Shown: positions 47,181-56,628 of the stretch, piece after piece
Layout of the letters: each line of letters starts with the position of its first letter
Position numbering within the stretch: the stretch's first letter is position 1
From: CAWANF01 sp963783355
GTDB taxonomy: Bacteria; Bacteroidota; Rhodothermia; Balneolales; DATFMH01
Length of the DNA stretch: 64,000 nt
Direction of reading: 5' to 3'
Assembly (NCBI GenBank): GCA_963783355.1
Contig: CAWANF010000011.1
Coordinates: forward strand, 62,001 to 126,000
The notes under the pieces: model-generated
Databases searched by the model: none
What the model was told of the DNA's origin: nothing
What the model saw: only the letters and a program-made list of their open reading frames with translations
Position numbers and translations under genes: made by a program

Positions 47181-48229
47181 ATGATATCTATTCGTTTTTC
47201 AGAAATATACTTTGCCAGTTTCCCGGCAATTAACGTTTCCATCCTTCTTCGATCTACCGAATGATAGGTAGAAATCCCATTTTCAACTTCAAAATCCTGA
47301 AACAAAATATCTGTATCCGTTCGATGCCTGCGAATTCTTCTCAAATATTCTTTATTCATTCGAAAAACACCAATACTAAAATCTCTGACTTTTTCGTACG
47401 GAATCGTATTCATAACCTGTTCAACCATATTGCTATAATAATTTTCCCATCCCGGAATTTTCAGCATTGGATCGAAACAAATTCGGACCTGCCATCCGGC
47501 CTCTATGGCATCATTCAAAGCTCGCAGCCGGCTCCGTAAGGGAGGTGTCTTTTTCTCATATTTTTCAATAATCTCGTCAGGGGAAAGTGTCCAGGCCAAA
47601 ATAACATTTTCGGCCGGTTCTAATTGTTTGATGGATCTGAAATTGGAACTTTTTGTTCGGATTTCAATGGTTAAATCGGGATGATTACGTGTAAAATCTA
47701 TCCAGTTTTTTGAATAAGGAATGATATTTTCAAATGCAAGTAAATCCGTGTCGTACGATATGGCCAGGTACATCGGCCCCTTTTCAAGTTCCAGAGCTGT
47801 CTGAGCCAGATAATCTTCATGGTTCACAAACATTACCACATTCGCCGATGGAAACATACCCTGCAAATAACAATAATCGCAATCGTATATACAATTCAAT
47901 ACCAGCGCATTATAAAAAAAACGCTGATTTCCGAAATCAGGCGTTATTTCTTTCCCTTCATACAAAAAATGATCACGACGGACGGCTAAAATCAGATTAT
48001 TACTTCTCTTTTGAAGGCGCCAGTCTTGATCATTTCTTGAAAACAAATCTTTATAATGGTCTATTTCAATAATTTTGGATCCCGAATACTTCTGCAAGAC
48101 ATTGTTCGCAGCATCATATGCAAAAGCCTCTTTTTCTACATAAATATGAAAAAAATCAGGATTGAATGAGTATGTTTTTGATGTCCGAGAAGATTCTGTT
48201 TCTTTGATATTTGTTGATTTTTTCTCCAT
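47177..48229 (-). CDS. SPL-family radical SAM protein (spore photoproduct lyase-like)
   Basis: A 350-residue protein of the spore-photoproduct-lyase family. The [4Fe-4S] motif is Cys113-IYD-Cys117-DY-Cys120, in LNCIYDCDYCYLQGMFPSAN. The family's region for the hydrogen-donating cysteine of true lyases (CTSD in Bacillus) appears here as YDTD (residues ~159-162, in LAISYDTDLLAFE), so that Cys seems absent. The LRSRLRALNDAIEAGWQVRICFDPML block is typical of SPL-like proteins outside spore formers. True spore photoproduct repair is therefore unlikely. It overlaps the nucleosidase gene upstream by 74 bases and the SDR downstream by four. Confidence 0.88.
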   Translation of the reverse strand: MEKKSTNIKETESSRTSKTYSFNPDFFHIYVEKEAFAYDAANNVLQKYSGSKIIEIDHYKDLFSRNDQDWRLQKRSNNLILAVRRDHFLYEGKEITPDFGNQRFFYNALVLNCIYDCDYCYLQGMFPSANVVMFVNHEDYLAQTALELEKGPMYLAISYDTDLLAFENIIPYSKNWIDFTRNHPDLTIEIRTKSSNFRSIKQLEPAENVILAWTLSPDEIIEKYEKKTPPLRSRLRALNDAIEAGWQVRICFDPMLKIPGWENYYSNMVEQVMNTIPYEKVRDFSIGVFRMNKEYLRRIRRHRTDTDILFQDFEVENGISTYHSVDRRRMETLIAGKLAKYISEKRIDII

Positions 48230-48983
48230 CCAGATACGGTTTTAAGATATTCAAAGAGTTTTGCGTTCGGAGTTTGTAATAGATCCCCATTTTTTCCAGT
48301 TGCCGTTGTTGGGTGACTGTCAATTGCAATGTGTTGGAAAGAGTCGACAATAAAACTCTTTCAGAATTTGTAATCAGGTCTTGATGCATATCTTTGAGCA
48401 TGGTGTTCCACGAACCTAACAGACCCGCAATTTTCATAACCTTTTTACTAATCAATTTTGATACCTCTCCCTTTGTAATGAATTCGCCATTCATATGATC
48501 CGATACGATCTTGAAAATGAGGATCTGGCTTGGTGATAAAAAAGCATTTGAAGCCTCCCAAAACCCGGCCGCTTCCATATCCACCAGACCTTCAATATTA
48601 TCATTGCCATCCAATACAGGCTTATCAAATGTTGAAAGTTCCATTTCGGTAATATCATGTTTCAACACAATATCGGGATAGTATACTCTGCCCGTACCCG
48701 TATCGGTAATTTTATTGACAAGCAAGAGTTCCCCTTTCTGAATTTTTGCAGAAGCCCCACAAATTCCAATATTTACAGACAGTACATTAGAACGATCACC
48801 CATTCTTCCTAAAATAGCGGCTGTTGTGATAGCCGATTTCATTTTTCCGGTCCCACTTACAGCTAAAACTATATCGTTACCAGTGTAAACCCGCAATTTA
48901 CCATATACGGGACCCAATTTTAGTCCATACAAATTTATGAATGGCCTGGCTTCGACATGAAGTGCTGTATTTATAAAAATCAC
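48156..48983 (-). CDS. phosphorylase-superfamily nucleosidase (MTAN/futalosine hydrolase-like)
   Basis: A protein of about 276 residues resembling 5'-methylthioadenosine/SAH nucleosidases and futalosine hydrolase. It has HVEARPFINLYGLK at the start, VSGTGKMKSAI, NIGICGAS, then VDMEAAGFWEA with the purine-ring-binding Glu and FKIVSDHMNG with the catalytic Asp. About 80 residues of predicted helix follow the core (to the stop at 48156), longer than usual. I take the GTG at 48983 with AAAGGAAA just upstream; a TTG at 49028 is the other option. Its 3' end overlaps the radical SAM gene by 74 bases. Confidence 0.82.
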   Translation of the reverse strand: MIFINTALHVEARPFINLYGLKLGPVYGKLRVYTGNDIVLAVSGTGKMKSAITTAAILGRMGDRSNVLSVNIGICGASAKIQKGELLLVNKITDTGTGRVYYPDIVLKHDITEMELSTFDKPVLDGNDNIEGLVDMEAAGFWEASNAFLSPSQILIFKIVSDHMNGEFITKGEVSKLISKKVMKIAGLLGSWNTMLKDMHQDLITNSERVLLSTLSNTLQLTVTQQRQLEKMGIYYKLRTQNSLNILKPYLDGEKINKYQRNRIFSDIKNILIQS

Positions 48984-49165
48984 ATTTCCTTTATTATTTG
49001 AGATTATTAAGGCTTTAAAAAGATACAAAAATATTCAGGCAATACTTGAAGATCTATTTTAGGAAACAGCCTAAAGGTGTTGAAATAATTAAATACGAAA
49101 CGATTTGTTTTACTTCTCACGTTAACAAACTAAGGCAATTACTCAACAAAAGAAGGAAGCCTCTC

Positions 49166-49498
49166 ATGAAAAAATATAGCTGGATAATCGTAATAATAAG
49201 TCTGTGGGTTGTAATTAGCGGAATAATCGGATTGAGTAATCCATTTTATTTTTGGAACAATCTGTTAGCCGGTTTAATAATATTAACAACAGGATTTTAT
49301 CGGGCTGAGGGAGATGCTATTTTCGGATTCATGATTTTACTGTTGGGCATGTGGATAGCATTGACTTCTTCCATTACGGTATTTGCGACCCCATCTCTTC
49401 AGTTTTGGAATGATCTCTTTGTCGGAGGAATGAGCGCTATTCTCGGCCTGATTTCTTTATCAGTAGAAACAGAACTTCCGGCCTATAAAATGCAGTAA
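49166..49498 (+). CDS. SPW-repeat membrane protein
   Basis: A 110-residue protein with four transmembrane helices in two copies of the SPW-like repeat (NPFYFWNNLLAGLIILTTG and SLQFWNDLFVGGMSAILG). The ATG at 49166 is preceded by AAGAAGGAAG; an upstream in-frame ATG at 49046 would add forty basic residues without a ribosome-binding site. Function of the family is unknown. It is divergent from the nucleosidase operon. Confidence 0.82.
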   Translation: MKKYSWIIVIISLWVVISGIIGLSNPFYFWNNLLAGLIILTTGFYRAEGDAIFGFMILLLGMWIALTSSITVFATPSLQFWNDLFVGGMSAILGLISLSVETELPAYKMQ

Positions 49499-49612
49499 AA
49501 AAGTACATCAAGGCAAATAATGAAAGTTATAACCTGCCTCTGATTATAAGAGATAAGAATATCCTGCACAAATTAAAATGTGTTTTAAAATTCGGCAGGT
49601 CAGTATGATATA

Positions 49613-49993
49613 TTAAGCCTGAGCTTGCTGATATTGCGTTTCGAACGTCATCGAGTAGGAATTCAACTTCGAAACGAGTACTTCCAGCTTTGATTTCAAA
49701 TACAACATCTTATTAATATCAATAAGATCGCGGGAATGTGCACGATTCAGCCAGTACATCGTTTCATTAAGATATCCGCGTGAGATTTTTATCAATTTAC
49801 TATGATCATTGACATTTCCCCTGCCTAAACCGATGGCTATACTTGATCCAACTTTATCGGCAGCGCGAACAATTTCTTCCCCTATAGTTTGCTTTTCAAA
49901 TGCATTCCACCCAGAAACGCATTCCCATAATTCATCAGATAACTCAGTTGCAAGGCGATATACCTTGACATTGTTGCTATTTACTTTACCCAT
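49613..49993 (-). CDS. four-helix-bundle protein (TIGR02436 type)
   Basis: A helical protein of 126 residues with KVYRLATELSDELWECVSGW, EIVRAADKVGSSIAIGLGRG, and YLNETMYWLNRAHSRDLIDI, the hallmarks of the family also seen (broken) at 29354-29718. I start at 49993 (GKVNSNNVKVYRL), the usual family N-terminus; an ATG at 50032 would add 13 residues. Function unknown. It is a solitary minus-strand gene. Confidence 0.87.
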   Translation of the reverse strand: MGKVNSNNVKVYRLATELSDELWECVSGWNAFEKQTIGEEIVRAADKVGSSIAIGLGRGNVNDHSKLIKISRGYLNETMYWLNRAHSRDLIDINKMLYLKSKLEVLVSKLNSYSMTFETQYQQAQA

Positions 49994-50032
49994 ATAAAAG
50001 CCCAATTGTAGCAATCTAACTTCTTGACCCAT

Positions 50033-50482
50033 AATCTATATACCCTAAATTTAAAATCGAAAATAATATTAAAATTTCCTAATATTATTTTCAAAAATTC
50101 ATCAAACAGTTAACTCAAAAACAACCTGCTTATAAAAAACGAATGAATAATTCTTTACCCATCTGAATATCTCAATAGCTTTGATATTCAGTTCAAATTA
50201 TACATTTAATAAGCCAAAGAGTTTGATTACCCGAATTTTGATTACCTTTATATGTGTTATCGGATCACTTCTTAAGATTCTTAATTTTTTTTAATCTAAA
50301 ATTTTATTTTTTTCTGACGTCGAAGTATTTGATTCCATGTTGAAATAGCCTTTTCAAATACAGTGTCTGTAAAAATGATTCATATCACTATTTTCACCTT
50401 ACTTAGTTGTGTCTGTGGCTGGTAAATTTTGTATTATTTCCAATATTTAATCGTCTCGTGTTATTCACCAGCAGTTAGGAAA
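50033..50482. other. intergenic region upstream of a lipoprotein gene
   Basis: About 450 very AT-rich bases without recognisable gene or repeat; the AAGG-type ribosome-binding site of the lipoprotein (ttagga) ends the region. Confidence 0.45.
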
Positions 50483-51640
50483 ATGAAAAAAATCTACTAT
50501 TGTCTTATTTGTATAAGTCTATTTGTTGGCTGTGCTTCATCAAAAAAGCTTTTGGAAAAGGGCGAATATGACAAAGCGATTGCGAAATCGGCCACTATTT
50601 TAAGAAAAAGTCCAAATGATACAAAAGAACTTCAGGTTCTGAAAGAGGCTTACAAGAAGGCGAATCGATTTAATAATGAACGGATACAATTTCTTCAAAA
50701 AGAGAACAGAAGTGAAAACTCGTACGAAATTTATCAACTCTACACCCTGTTAAACAGGCGCCAACAAGTCGTGGAATCGTTACCGGCCAAGCTTCAGAAT
50801 CAATTTACCTATTTCAATTACGATGACGATATAATTCAGATGAAAAAAGCGGCCGCAGAAAACTTTTACAAGCAGGGATTGAAATATCTTAACGATGGTG
50901 GCAGGGAAAATGCCCGGTTGGCTTATTCACAATTTGTGCGTGTAAAAAACATCTATTCCGATTATCGAAATACGAACCAGCTGATGAATGAAGCTCATTT
51001 TGCAGGAACGACCAATATCCTTTTTCGAATCAATAACCAATCGAACATACAACTACCTATAAATATTGAGAACGATATTCGTAATATAAGCCTTAAAGAT
51101 TTGAATTCTTTCTGGCTGAATTATGATACCTACCCGGACACGCTGGTCCGGTACCACTATTATGTTGAGCTGAACCTGAAGAGAATTCATATTTCTCCGG
51201 AAGTCATTGAAAAAAAATATTTTTCGGATATAAAAAAAGTCCGGGACGGAATGAAATATGTTTTAGATTCGAATGGCAATGTAAAAAAAGACTCATCCGG
51301 TAATGATATCAAAGTTCCCAGAATGATCAATGTTGTAGCAAACGTGAAAGAGACCATTCAGCATGAAGAGGCGTTTATAGGGGGTTCTTTAGATTATGTA
51401 AGCCTGCAGGACAATCAACTTATTAAATCAGAACCTTTATCTGCTTCTTCCGTTTTTGATCATCATTCGGCTAATATGAAAGGTGATAAACGTGCATTAT
51501 CCGAAAAAGATCGAAAACTAATCAAGAATCATCCTCTTCCATTTCCTTCGAATGGAGCAATGTTGTTAGATGCTGCCCAACACTTAAAAAAGCAGGCTAA
51601 AGATATCATATTTAATAACAGAAATATGTTTAAAAACTAA
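50483..51640 (+). CDS. lipoprotein with TPR-like repeats, unknown function
   Basis: A 385-residue outer or periplasmic lipoprotein. The signal KKIYYCLICISLFVGCASS has a lipobox ending at Cys17 or so. TPR-like helices follow (LLEKGEYDKAIAKSATILRK; YKQGLKYLNDGGRENARLAY), then an extended beta-rich region. I start at 50483 because it precedes the lipobox by the normal length; the in-frame TTG at 50429 does not. The architecture matches lipoproteins of the Bacteroidota whose role is undescribed; I cannot name a function. Confidence 0.8.
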   Translation: MKKIYYCLICISLFVGCASSKKLLEKGEYDKAIAKSATILRKSPNDTKELQVLKEAYKKANRFNNERIQFLQKENRSENSYEIYQLYTLLNRRQQVVESLPAKLQNQFTYFNYDDDIIQMKKAAAENFYKQGLKYLNDGGRENARLAYSQFVRVKNIYSDYRNTNQLMNEAHFAGTTNILFRINNQSNIQLPINIENDIRNISLKDLNSFWLNYDTYPDTLVRYHYYVELNLKRIHISPEVIEKKYFSDIKKVRDGMKYVLDSNGNVKKDSSGNDIKVPRMINVVANVKETIQHEEAFIGGSLDYVSLQDNQLIKSEPLSASSVFDHHSANMKGDKRALSEKDRKLIKNHPLPFPSNGAMLLDAAQHLKKQAKDIIFNNRNMFKN

Positions 51641-51689
51641 ACGGATAAAATAAAGGTTCTTCATATTTTTCAGGTATAAAGCTATAATG

Positions 51690-52172
51690 TTACCTGGAAA
51701 TCATATCATGGTTTTTATCTAATTCCCGCAAGTAATAAATATAATTAGTGTCCGGAGGATTTTGGCCAAGTTCTTGTAAACGATATACTATTTGTGCCCT
51801 GTGATAGGTTGAGTGATTTAGCACATGAGTTAAAATATCTTTCAGGGTATTGATATAGGCAATTTCCTTCGAATTTATATAGTTTCGATGACGATCCAAT
51901 TCAGCTTCATCAGTATCCCTGAGAAGCCCGCGATATTTTTCATTCATTTCTTTAAAGGCCGGCGTAAGATTTTCAATATTAAATATTCGATCTACCGGCA
52001 CCGATGACTGGCCATAATGAATTCGATCGAACCAAATCTCTTCAATATTCAGTATATGATTCAACCAATACGTTACCTGATCATCGTGAAATTCAGTGGA
52101 CAAAACATGATTCAAAATGGAATTATTAGACCAGAAATTGTATCTGAATAGTCGAAGAATATGTTGTTTCAT
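51690..52172 (-). CDS. DinB/YfiT-like metal-dependent protein
   Basis: A 160-residue four-helix DinB-fold protein. Typical His ligands occur in FRYNFWSNNSILNHVLSTE, WLNHILNIEEIWFDRI and LTHVLNHSTYHRAQIVYRL; the last (HxxxHRAQ) is the family signature. DinB-like proteins often act as thiol-dependent transferases with bacillithiol or similar thiols. The specific reaction is unknown. The following 240 bases hold a terminator. Confidence 0.9.
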   Translation of the reverse strand: MKQHILRLFRYNFWSNNSILNHVLSTEFHDDQVTYWLNHILNIEEIWFDRIHYGQSSVPVDRIFNIENLTPAFKEMNEKYRGLLRDTDEAELDRHRNYINSKEIAYINTLKDILTHVLNHSTYHRAQIVYRLQELGQNPPDTNYIYYLRELDKNHDMISR

Positions 52173-52297
52173 TTCAATTTTACCAGATGTCAGAAATTTA
52201 ATGGATATGTAATTAAAGATGCTGGTTTTATTGACTATCTGCCATTATTTTATCGTAATCTCGGGCAATGGGAAAAGCCTGGCACAGACCAAATAAT

Positions 52298-52333
52298 AAA
52301 AGCCGAATGTCTGTGGTAACACCCGGCTTTTTC
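52298..52333. terminator. bidirectional terminator downstream of the CPBP gene
   Basis: aaaagccg (52298-52305) pairs with cggctttt (52324-52331), with T's after it on the plus strand and a T-rich stretch after it on the minus strand. It probably ends the CPBP transcript. Confidence 0.65.
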
Positions 52334-52413
52334 GAAAAATCTTTTGCAAGATTTCTCTATGGCTTTTAATCAATACGATTAATATTACTAAATGTTACAT
52401 GCCATAAGACTAT

Positions 52414-52887
52414 TTAGTGAAATAATAAAGTAATCGGAAAAGCCCTGAATAACGTTTCTTCTGACAGCCCGACGATAAAAGTACGAAATCCGAGTTCACC
52501 GAAGAAATTTCGCATGTTGGAAACATCGTAATACACCTTCGGAATGTTATTTTGAAGAAGAAACCCTACCGTTATTACCAGATAAATACCGAGCCATACG
52601 AGCGTAAATCCATAAATCCATTTTATGCCTTTTTTAGCATCCCCGATCCGAAATCCCCAGTCTTTCATTGAACGATTGGGCCAAAAAATCATAATGATCA
52701 GAGGAATCAGGAATTGAACTACATGATGGATGATTCCCCAGGAAAAAGCATGATTGGGATCGATAAAAGTGAATAGATTTGGATAGTGATCGGCCAGAAT
52801 GGATCCGGCTCTGGGCGCGAATTCAATAACCAGGAATACAAATAATAAAAGCAGGTATTTTTCTAGTCTCGATGCTGAAGTTTTCAT
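52414..52887 (-). pseudogene. CPBP-family (CAAX-like) intramembrane glutamic protease, truncated
   Basis: A 157-residue membrane protein with four or five helices, ending right after the first catalytic motif (GLSEETLFRAFPITLLFH, the EExxxR Glu-Glu-Arg). The later motifs (FxxxH and HxxxN/B) of the Abi/CPBP family are absent and no continuation is visible downstream, so the protease lacks part of its active site. Either the gene was cut short or the remaining part has a non-proteolytic role. Neighbours give no clue. Confidence 0.75.
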
Positions 52888-53121
52888 TCAGTTTTCAATA
52901 TTAATAAGCTCTTGATGAATATGAGATTAAGACGTACAATACATTCAAATTGCAATGTCTTTTGGTACGTTGAAGTCGATTATTTTGTTGCAACGATTTT
53001 TGGGGACAACATATTCGTCCCACGAATATAAATTGCCGGACAAAAGATCCTTGCAAATAAAATTTTTGGTTTCTCTGCCGGAATGACAATAAATGATATT
53101 TGAGGCATCCCATCATTAAAT

Positions 53122-53153
53122 AAAAAGCCCGCCGAACGGTGCCGGCAGGCTTT
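53122..53153 (-). terminator. rho-independent terminator of pgk
   Basis: On the minus strand, AAAGCCtGCCG pairs with CGGCgGGCTTT, with a short loop and a T-rich tail. It lies 80 bases beyond the pgk stop. Confidence 0.8.
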
Positions 53154-53231
53154 AAGAATTTCGATTCCTGGTTAAACACTTTATCTATTCTCCCTATGAT
53201 TTCACAGGGAAGTAAAGTGAGAGTCGTAAAC

Positions 53232-54425
53232 TTATTTTTCGGTCAGTGAGCTGATACCCGGCAATACTTTTCCTTCCAGGTATTCGAGGCTGGCACCGCC
53301 ACCGGTGGATACGTGGGATACCTTGTCAGCCAGTCCGGCTTTACTGATAGCCGCTGCTGAATCACCACCGCCAATGACCGTCGTTGCTCCGTTGGCAGTC
53401 GCATCCGCCATCGCCTGCGCCACACCAAAAGTTCCTTTAGAGAAATTATCCATTTCAAAAACACCCATCGGACCGTTCCAGATAACGGTTTTGGCATTTT
53501 TGATGACATCGGAATAAGCTTTTTGTGTCTTGCTGCCGATATCAAGTGCCATCCAACCATCTTCGATGCCATCTTCACCGACTTCCTTGAATTCGGTATC
53601 GTTTTTAAATTCTTTAGCTACGATGGAATCGGAAGGCAACATCAAATCGATGCCTTTTTCTTTGGCTTTTTGAATAAGATCTCCGGCTAATTCCACTTTA
53701 TCCTCTTCGAGCAGGGAATTACCGATCGGCAGTCCCTTGGCTTTATAAAACGTGTAAGTCATACCGCCACCGATGATGATCGTATCCACTTTACTCAGAA
53801 GATTTTCAATCACTCCAATTTTATCGGATACTTTAGCACCGCCCAAAACGGCTACAAACGGCCGCCGGGGATCGTTTACGGTATTCTCAAGATACTTAAT
53901 TTCTTTTTCGAGCAGGTATCCGGCTGCTGCAGGCTGCAGGTATTCGGTAATGCCGGCAACAGAGCAATGGGCACGGTGACTGCTTCCGAACGCGTCATTA
54001 ATAAATAAATCACCTAATGAAGCCAGCTGTTTTGAAAATTCAGGATCGTTTTTAGTCTCACCTTCATGAAAACGCACATTTTCAAGTAAAACAATTTCTC
54101 CAGGTTTTGCGGCATCAACCGCTTTCTGAGCTTCCGGTCCAACACAATCGGTTCCGAAATGAACTTTCGTTTTCACCTTTGTTTTCAAATATTCAGCGAC
54201 CGGTTTCAACGAATATTGTGCATCCGGTTTTCCTTTCGGGCGGCCAAGGTGGCTCAATAATATTAATAATCCACCGTGTTCCGTTATATAATTAATACTT
54301 GGCAGAGCCTGAACGATACGGTTGTCGTTCGTAATCGTCCCGTTGTCAAGCGGAACGTTGAAATCAACTCTCATTACAACTTTTTTATCTTTTACATCAA
54401 CATCTTCGATGGTTAGTTTTGCCAT
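53232..54425 (-). CDS. pgk: phosphoglycerate kinase
   Basis: Glycolytic enzyme transferring phosphate from 1,3-bisphosphoglycerate to ADP. The 397-residue protein has MRVDFNVPLDNG, LSHLGRPKG, NDAFGSSHRAHCSV, VLGGAKVSDKI and IGGGDSAAAI, all expected motifs. It is monocistronic and divergent from the cysteine desulfurase gene; the 200-base spacer contains an imperfect palindrome around ttgttaacgcgttataacaa (54523-54542). Confidence 0.98.
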   Translation of the reverse strand: MAKLTIEDVDVKDKKVVMRVDFNVPLDNGTITNDNRIVQALPSINYITEHGGLLILLSHLGRPKGKPDAQYSLKPVAEYLKTKVKTKVHFGTDCVGPEAQKAVDAAKPGEIVLLENVRFHEGETKNDPEFSKQLASLGDLFINDAFGSSHRAHCSVAGITEYLQPAAAGYLLEKEIKYLENTVNDPRRPFVAVLGGAKVSDKIGVIENLLSKVDTIIIGGGMTYTFYKAKGLPIGNSLLEEDKVELAGDLIQKAKEKGIDLMLPSDSIVAKEFKNDTEFKEVGEDGIEDGWMALDIGSKTQKAYSDVIKNAKTVIWNGPMGVFEMDNFSKGTFGVAQAMADATANGATTVIGGGDSAAAISKAGLADKVSHVSTGGGASLEYLEGKVLPGISSLTEK

Positions 54426-54638
54426 GGTAAATCCAATATTTTATTAGTTGTGCTGAAATTAGTTACAAAGAAATTCTTTAGCTGAAAAATACGTTAATAC
54501 GAACACAATTTGAATCATTATATTGTTAACGCGTTATAACAAAAATTCAATGATTCTGTTTTTTCATATCATTACGATATAAAAAGCGGTTTTTTAGTAT
54601 TTTGAAAAGTATTTTGATACACTGAGTGATTTTACCCT

Positions 54639-55803
54639 ATGGCAAAAAAAACGATATACCTGGATCATTCCGCAACAACACCGGTCGATAAACGCGTTCT
54701 GGAGGCCATGCTGCCTTATTTACAGGACGATTTTGGCAATGCTTCTTCCATACATCACATTGGAAGAAAAGCCAGTGTGGCAGTTGAAGAAATGCGCGAA
54801 AAGATCGCCCATTATATCGGTTCGGAACCCAAAGAAATCGTATTTACAAGCGGGGGAACAGAAAGCGATAATGCCGCGATAAAAGGCACCCTCAAAGCTA
54901 CCGGGAAACAGCATATCATCACCTCGAATATCGAGCATCATGCCATATTGCATACGATAGAAAATCTCAAAGAAGAAGGCATTGAAGTAACGCATTTGAA
55001 AGTCGATAATAAGGGTATTGTTCATGAAGATCAGCTGGAAGCGGCCATTCGTGAAGATACCGGCATTGTGAGCTCTGATGCATGTGAATAACGAGATCGG
55101 GGCCATCAACCCGATTAAAAAATTATCGGATGTCGCCCACAAGCATACTGTGGCTTTTCATTCCGATACGGTCCAAAGCATGGGTAAAATCCCGGTTAAT
55201 GTCGATGATTTGGGTGTTGATTTCCTGAGCGTCAGTGCTCATAAAATATACGGACCCAAAGGGGTTGGATTTATGTATATCCGCAATGGCATGCCTTTTC
55301 ATGCTTTCATGGAAGGCGGCTCACAAGAGCGACGGCGTCGCGGCGGGACCCTTAACGTTCCGGGCATTATCGGGTTGGGAAAGGCGGTGGAACTGGCCTG
55401 CGAGGAAATGGAAACCAATCAAAAAAAGATTTCTTCCCTGCAAAAAAGGCTCTACAATGGCTTAAATGAGCATTTTCCAGGGCTTATCTCATTCAACAGC
55501 GATCCGGAAAATGGATTATATAATATGGTGAACGTTTCGTTCCCGATGGAAAGCTCGAAAGTGCTGGACGGGGAAATGTTATTATTAAACCTTGATATCG
55601 AGGGAATATGCTGTTCCAACGGCTCGGCCTGTACCTCGGGAGCCATAGAACCGTCTCATGTGCTGATGGGAATCGGCAGAGACTTACAGACGGCAAAATC
55701 CAGCGTGCGCCTCAGCCTTGGAAAAGATAATACCGAAGAAGAAATCGACTATACCCTGGAAAAGCTTGAAGTCATCATCGATCGTATGATGAAAATTGTT
55801 TAA
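54639..55803 (+). CDS. cysteine desulfurase (NifS/IscS type), frameshifted in the assembly
   Basis: PLP enzyme supplying sulfur from cysteine for iron-sulfur clusters or thio-cofactors. The first frame (54639-55091) has YLDHSATTPVD and FTSGGTESDNAAIKG; the second (in frame from about 55075) begins LMHVNNEIGAINPIKK and carries the PLP lysine in SVSAHKIYGPKGVGF and the loop CCSNGSACTSGAIEPS with the catalytic Cys. Between the two, GTGAGCTCTGATG has one extra base relative to the expected VSLMHVNN coding. Everything else is intact, so an indel error in the assembly is the simplest explanation; real loss of such a gene would be surprising. Confidence 0.9.
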
Positions 55804-55841
55804 AATGGTTAACTGATAACAGTAACATTTGGAGAGAGAAA

Positions 55842-56438
55842 ATGTCGAGAAAAATTAGGAGAGTATGCGTTTATTGCGGCTCGAGCAGCGGCAATAATGG
55901 TAATTTTATTGAAAAAGGCACCGAACTTGGCACCAAACTGGCCCTTGAAAATATTGGGATTGTGTACGGCGGAGCCAGTGTTGGCATTATGAATGCTGTG
56001 GCCAATGCCGCCCTGAGTAAAAAAGGCGAAGTGATCGGTGTTATCCCCAAGGTATTGATGCGGAAGGAACTGGCACATCCCAATTTAACGAAACAATACA
56101 TTGTAGAAACCATGCACGAGCGGAAATCGCTGATGACAGAACTCAGCGACGCATTTTTGGTTCTTCCCGGAGGTTTTGGAACACTTGATGAACTTTTCGA
56201 AACCATTACATGGGCACAACTGGGCATCCATGACAAACCTATCGGCTTATTAAATATTAATGGCTACTTCGATCCACTTATCGATTTCATACGTCATGCG
56301 GCTGACAATGGCTTCATTCGTCCTTCCTACTTGAATTTATTTTATTCCGTTGATAACATTGATAGCGGTCTGCGCCTGATGCGTGATTTCAAAGGGGTTG
56401 AAACCGTTACACACCGCATAACCGAAGAAAACATTTAG
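55842..56438 (+). CDS. LOG-family protein (nucleoside 5'-monophosphate phosphoribohydrolase)
   Basis: Releases the base from nucleoside 5'-monophosphates; the family includes plant LOG enzymes and bacterial proteins of uncertain biology. The 198-residue protein has VYCGSSSGNNGNFIE, VYGGASVGIMNAVANAA, the signature LPGGFGTLDELFETITW, and THERK-like ETMHERKSLM. It begins 39 bases after the desulfurase with GGAGAGAG before the ATG, so the two may share a transcript. Confidence 0.94.
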   Translation: MSRKIRRVCVYCGSSSGNNGNFIEKGTELGTKLALENIGIVYGGASVGIMNAVANAALSKKGEVIGVIPKVLMRKELAHPNLTKQYIVETMHERKSLMTELSDAFLVLPGGFGTLDELFETITWAQLGIHDKPIGLLNINGYFDPLIDFIRHAADNGFIRPSYLNLFYSVDNIDSGLRLMRDFKGVETVTHRITEENI

Positions 56439-56628
56439 GGATTAGTATTGAGTCGTGAGTATTAAGTATTGAGATATACTGTAAATCTGGTTTACTGTTT
56501 GTCCATCCCTGAATAAACTTGAGCGTTTTATATGATTGTTAGTCAACTCTAAAATCACAAATAGGTCTCCGTGCCAAAGATATACATTAATGGAGATTAA
56601 CCTCCGTTAATTTTGTAGTTTCCAAAGA
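56439..56628. other. spacer at the left border of the degraded insertion sequence
   Basis: No gene. It has short direct repeats of tattgag/taagtattgag type near 56440-56475, and gives way to IS-derived DNA of visibly higher GC at about 56600. I could not identify the element's inverted repeats. Confidence 0.4.

Noticed and set aside
52901..53179. Open frame on the minus strand between the pgk terminator and the CPBP gene
   Set aside because: It overlaps the pgk terminator hairpin, has no ribosome-binding site, and its composition shows no protein-like pattern.
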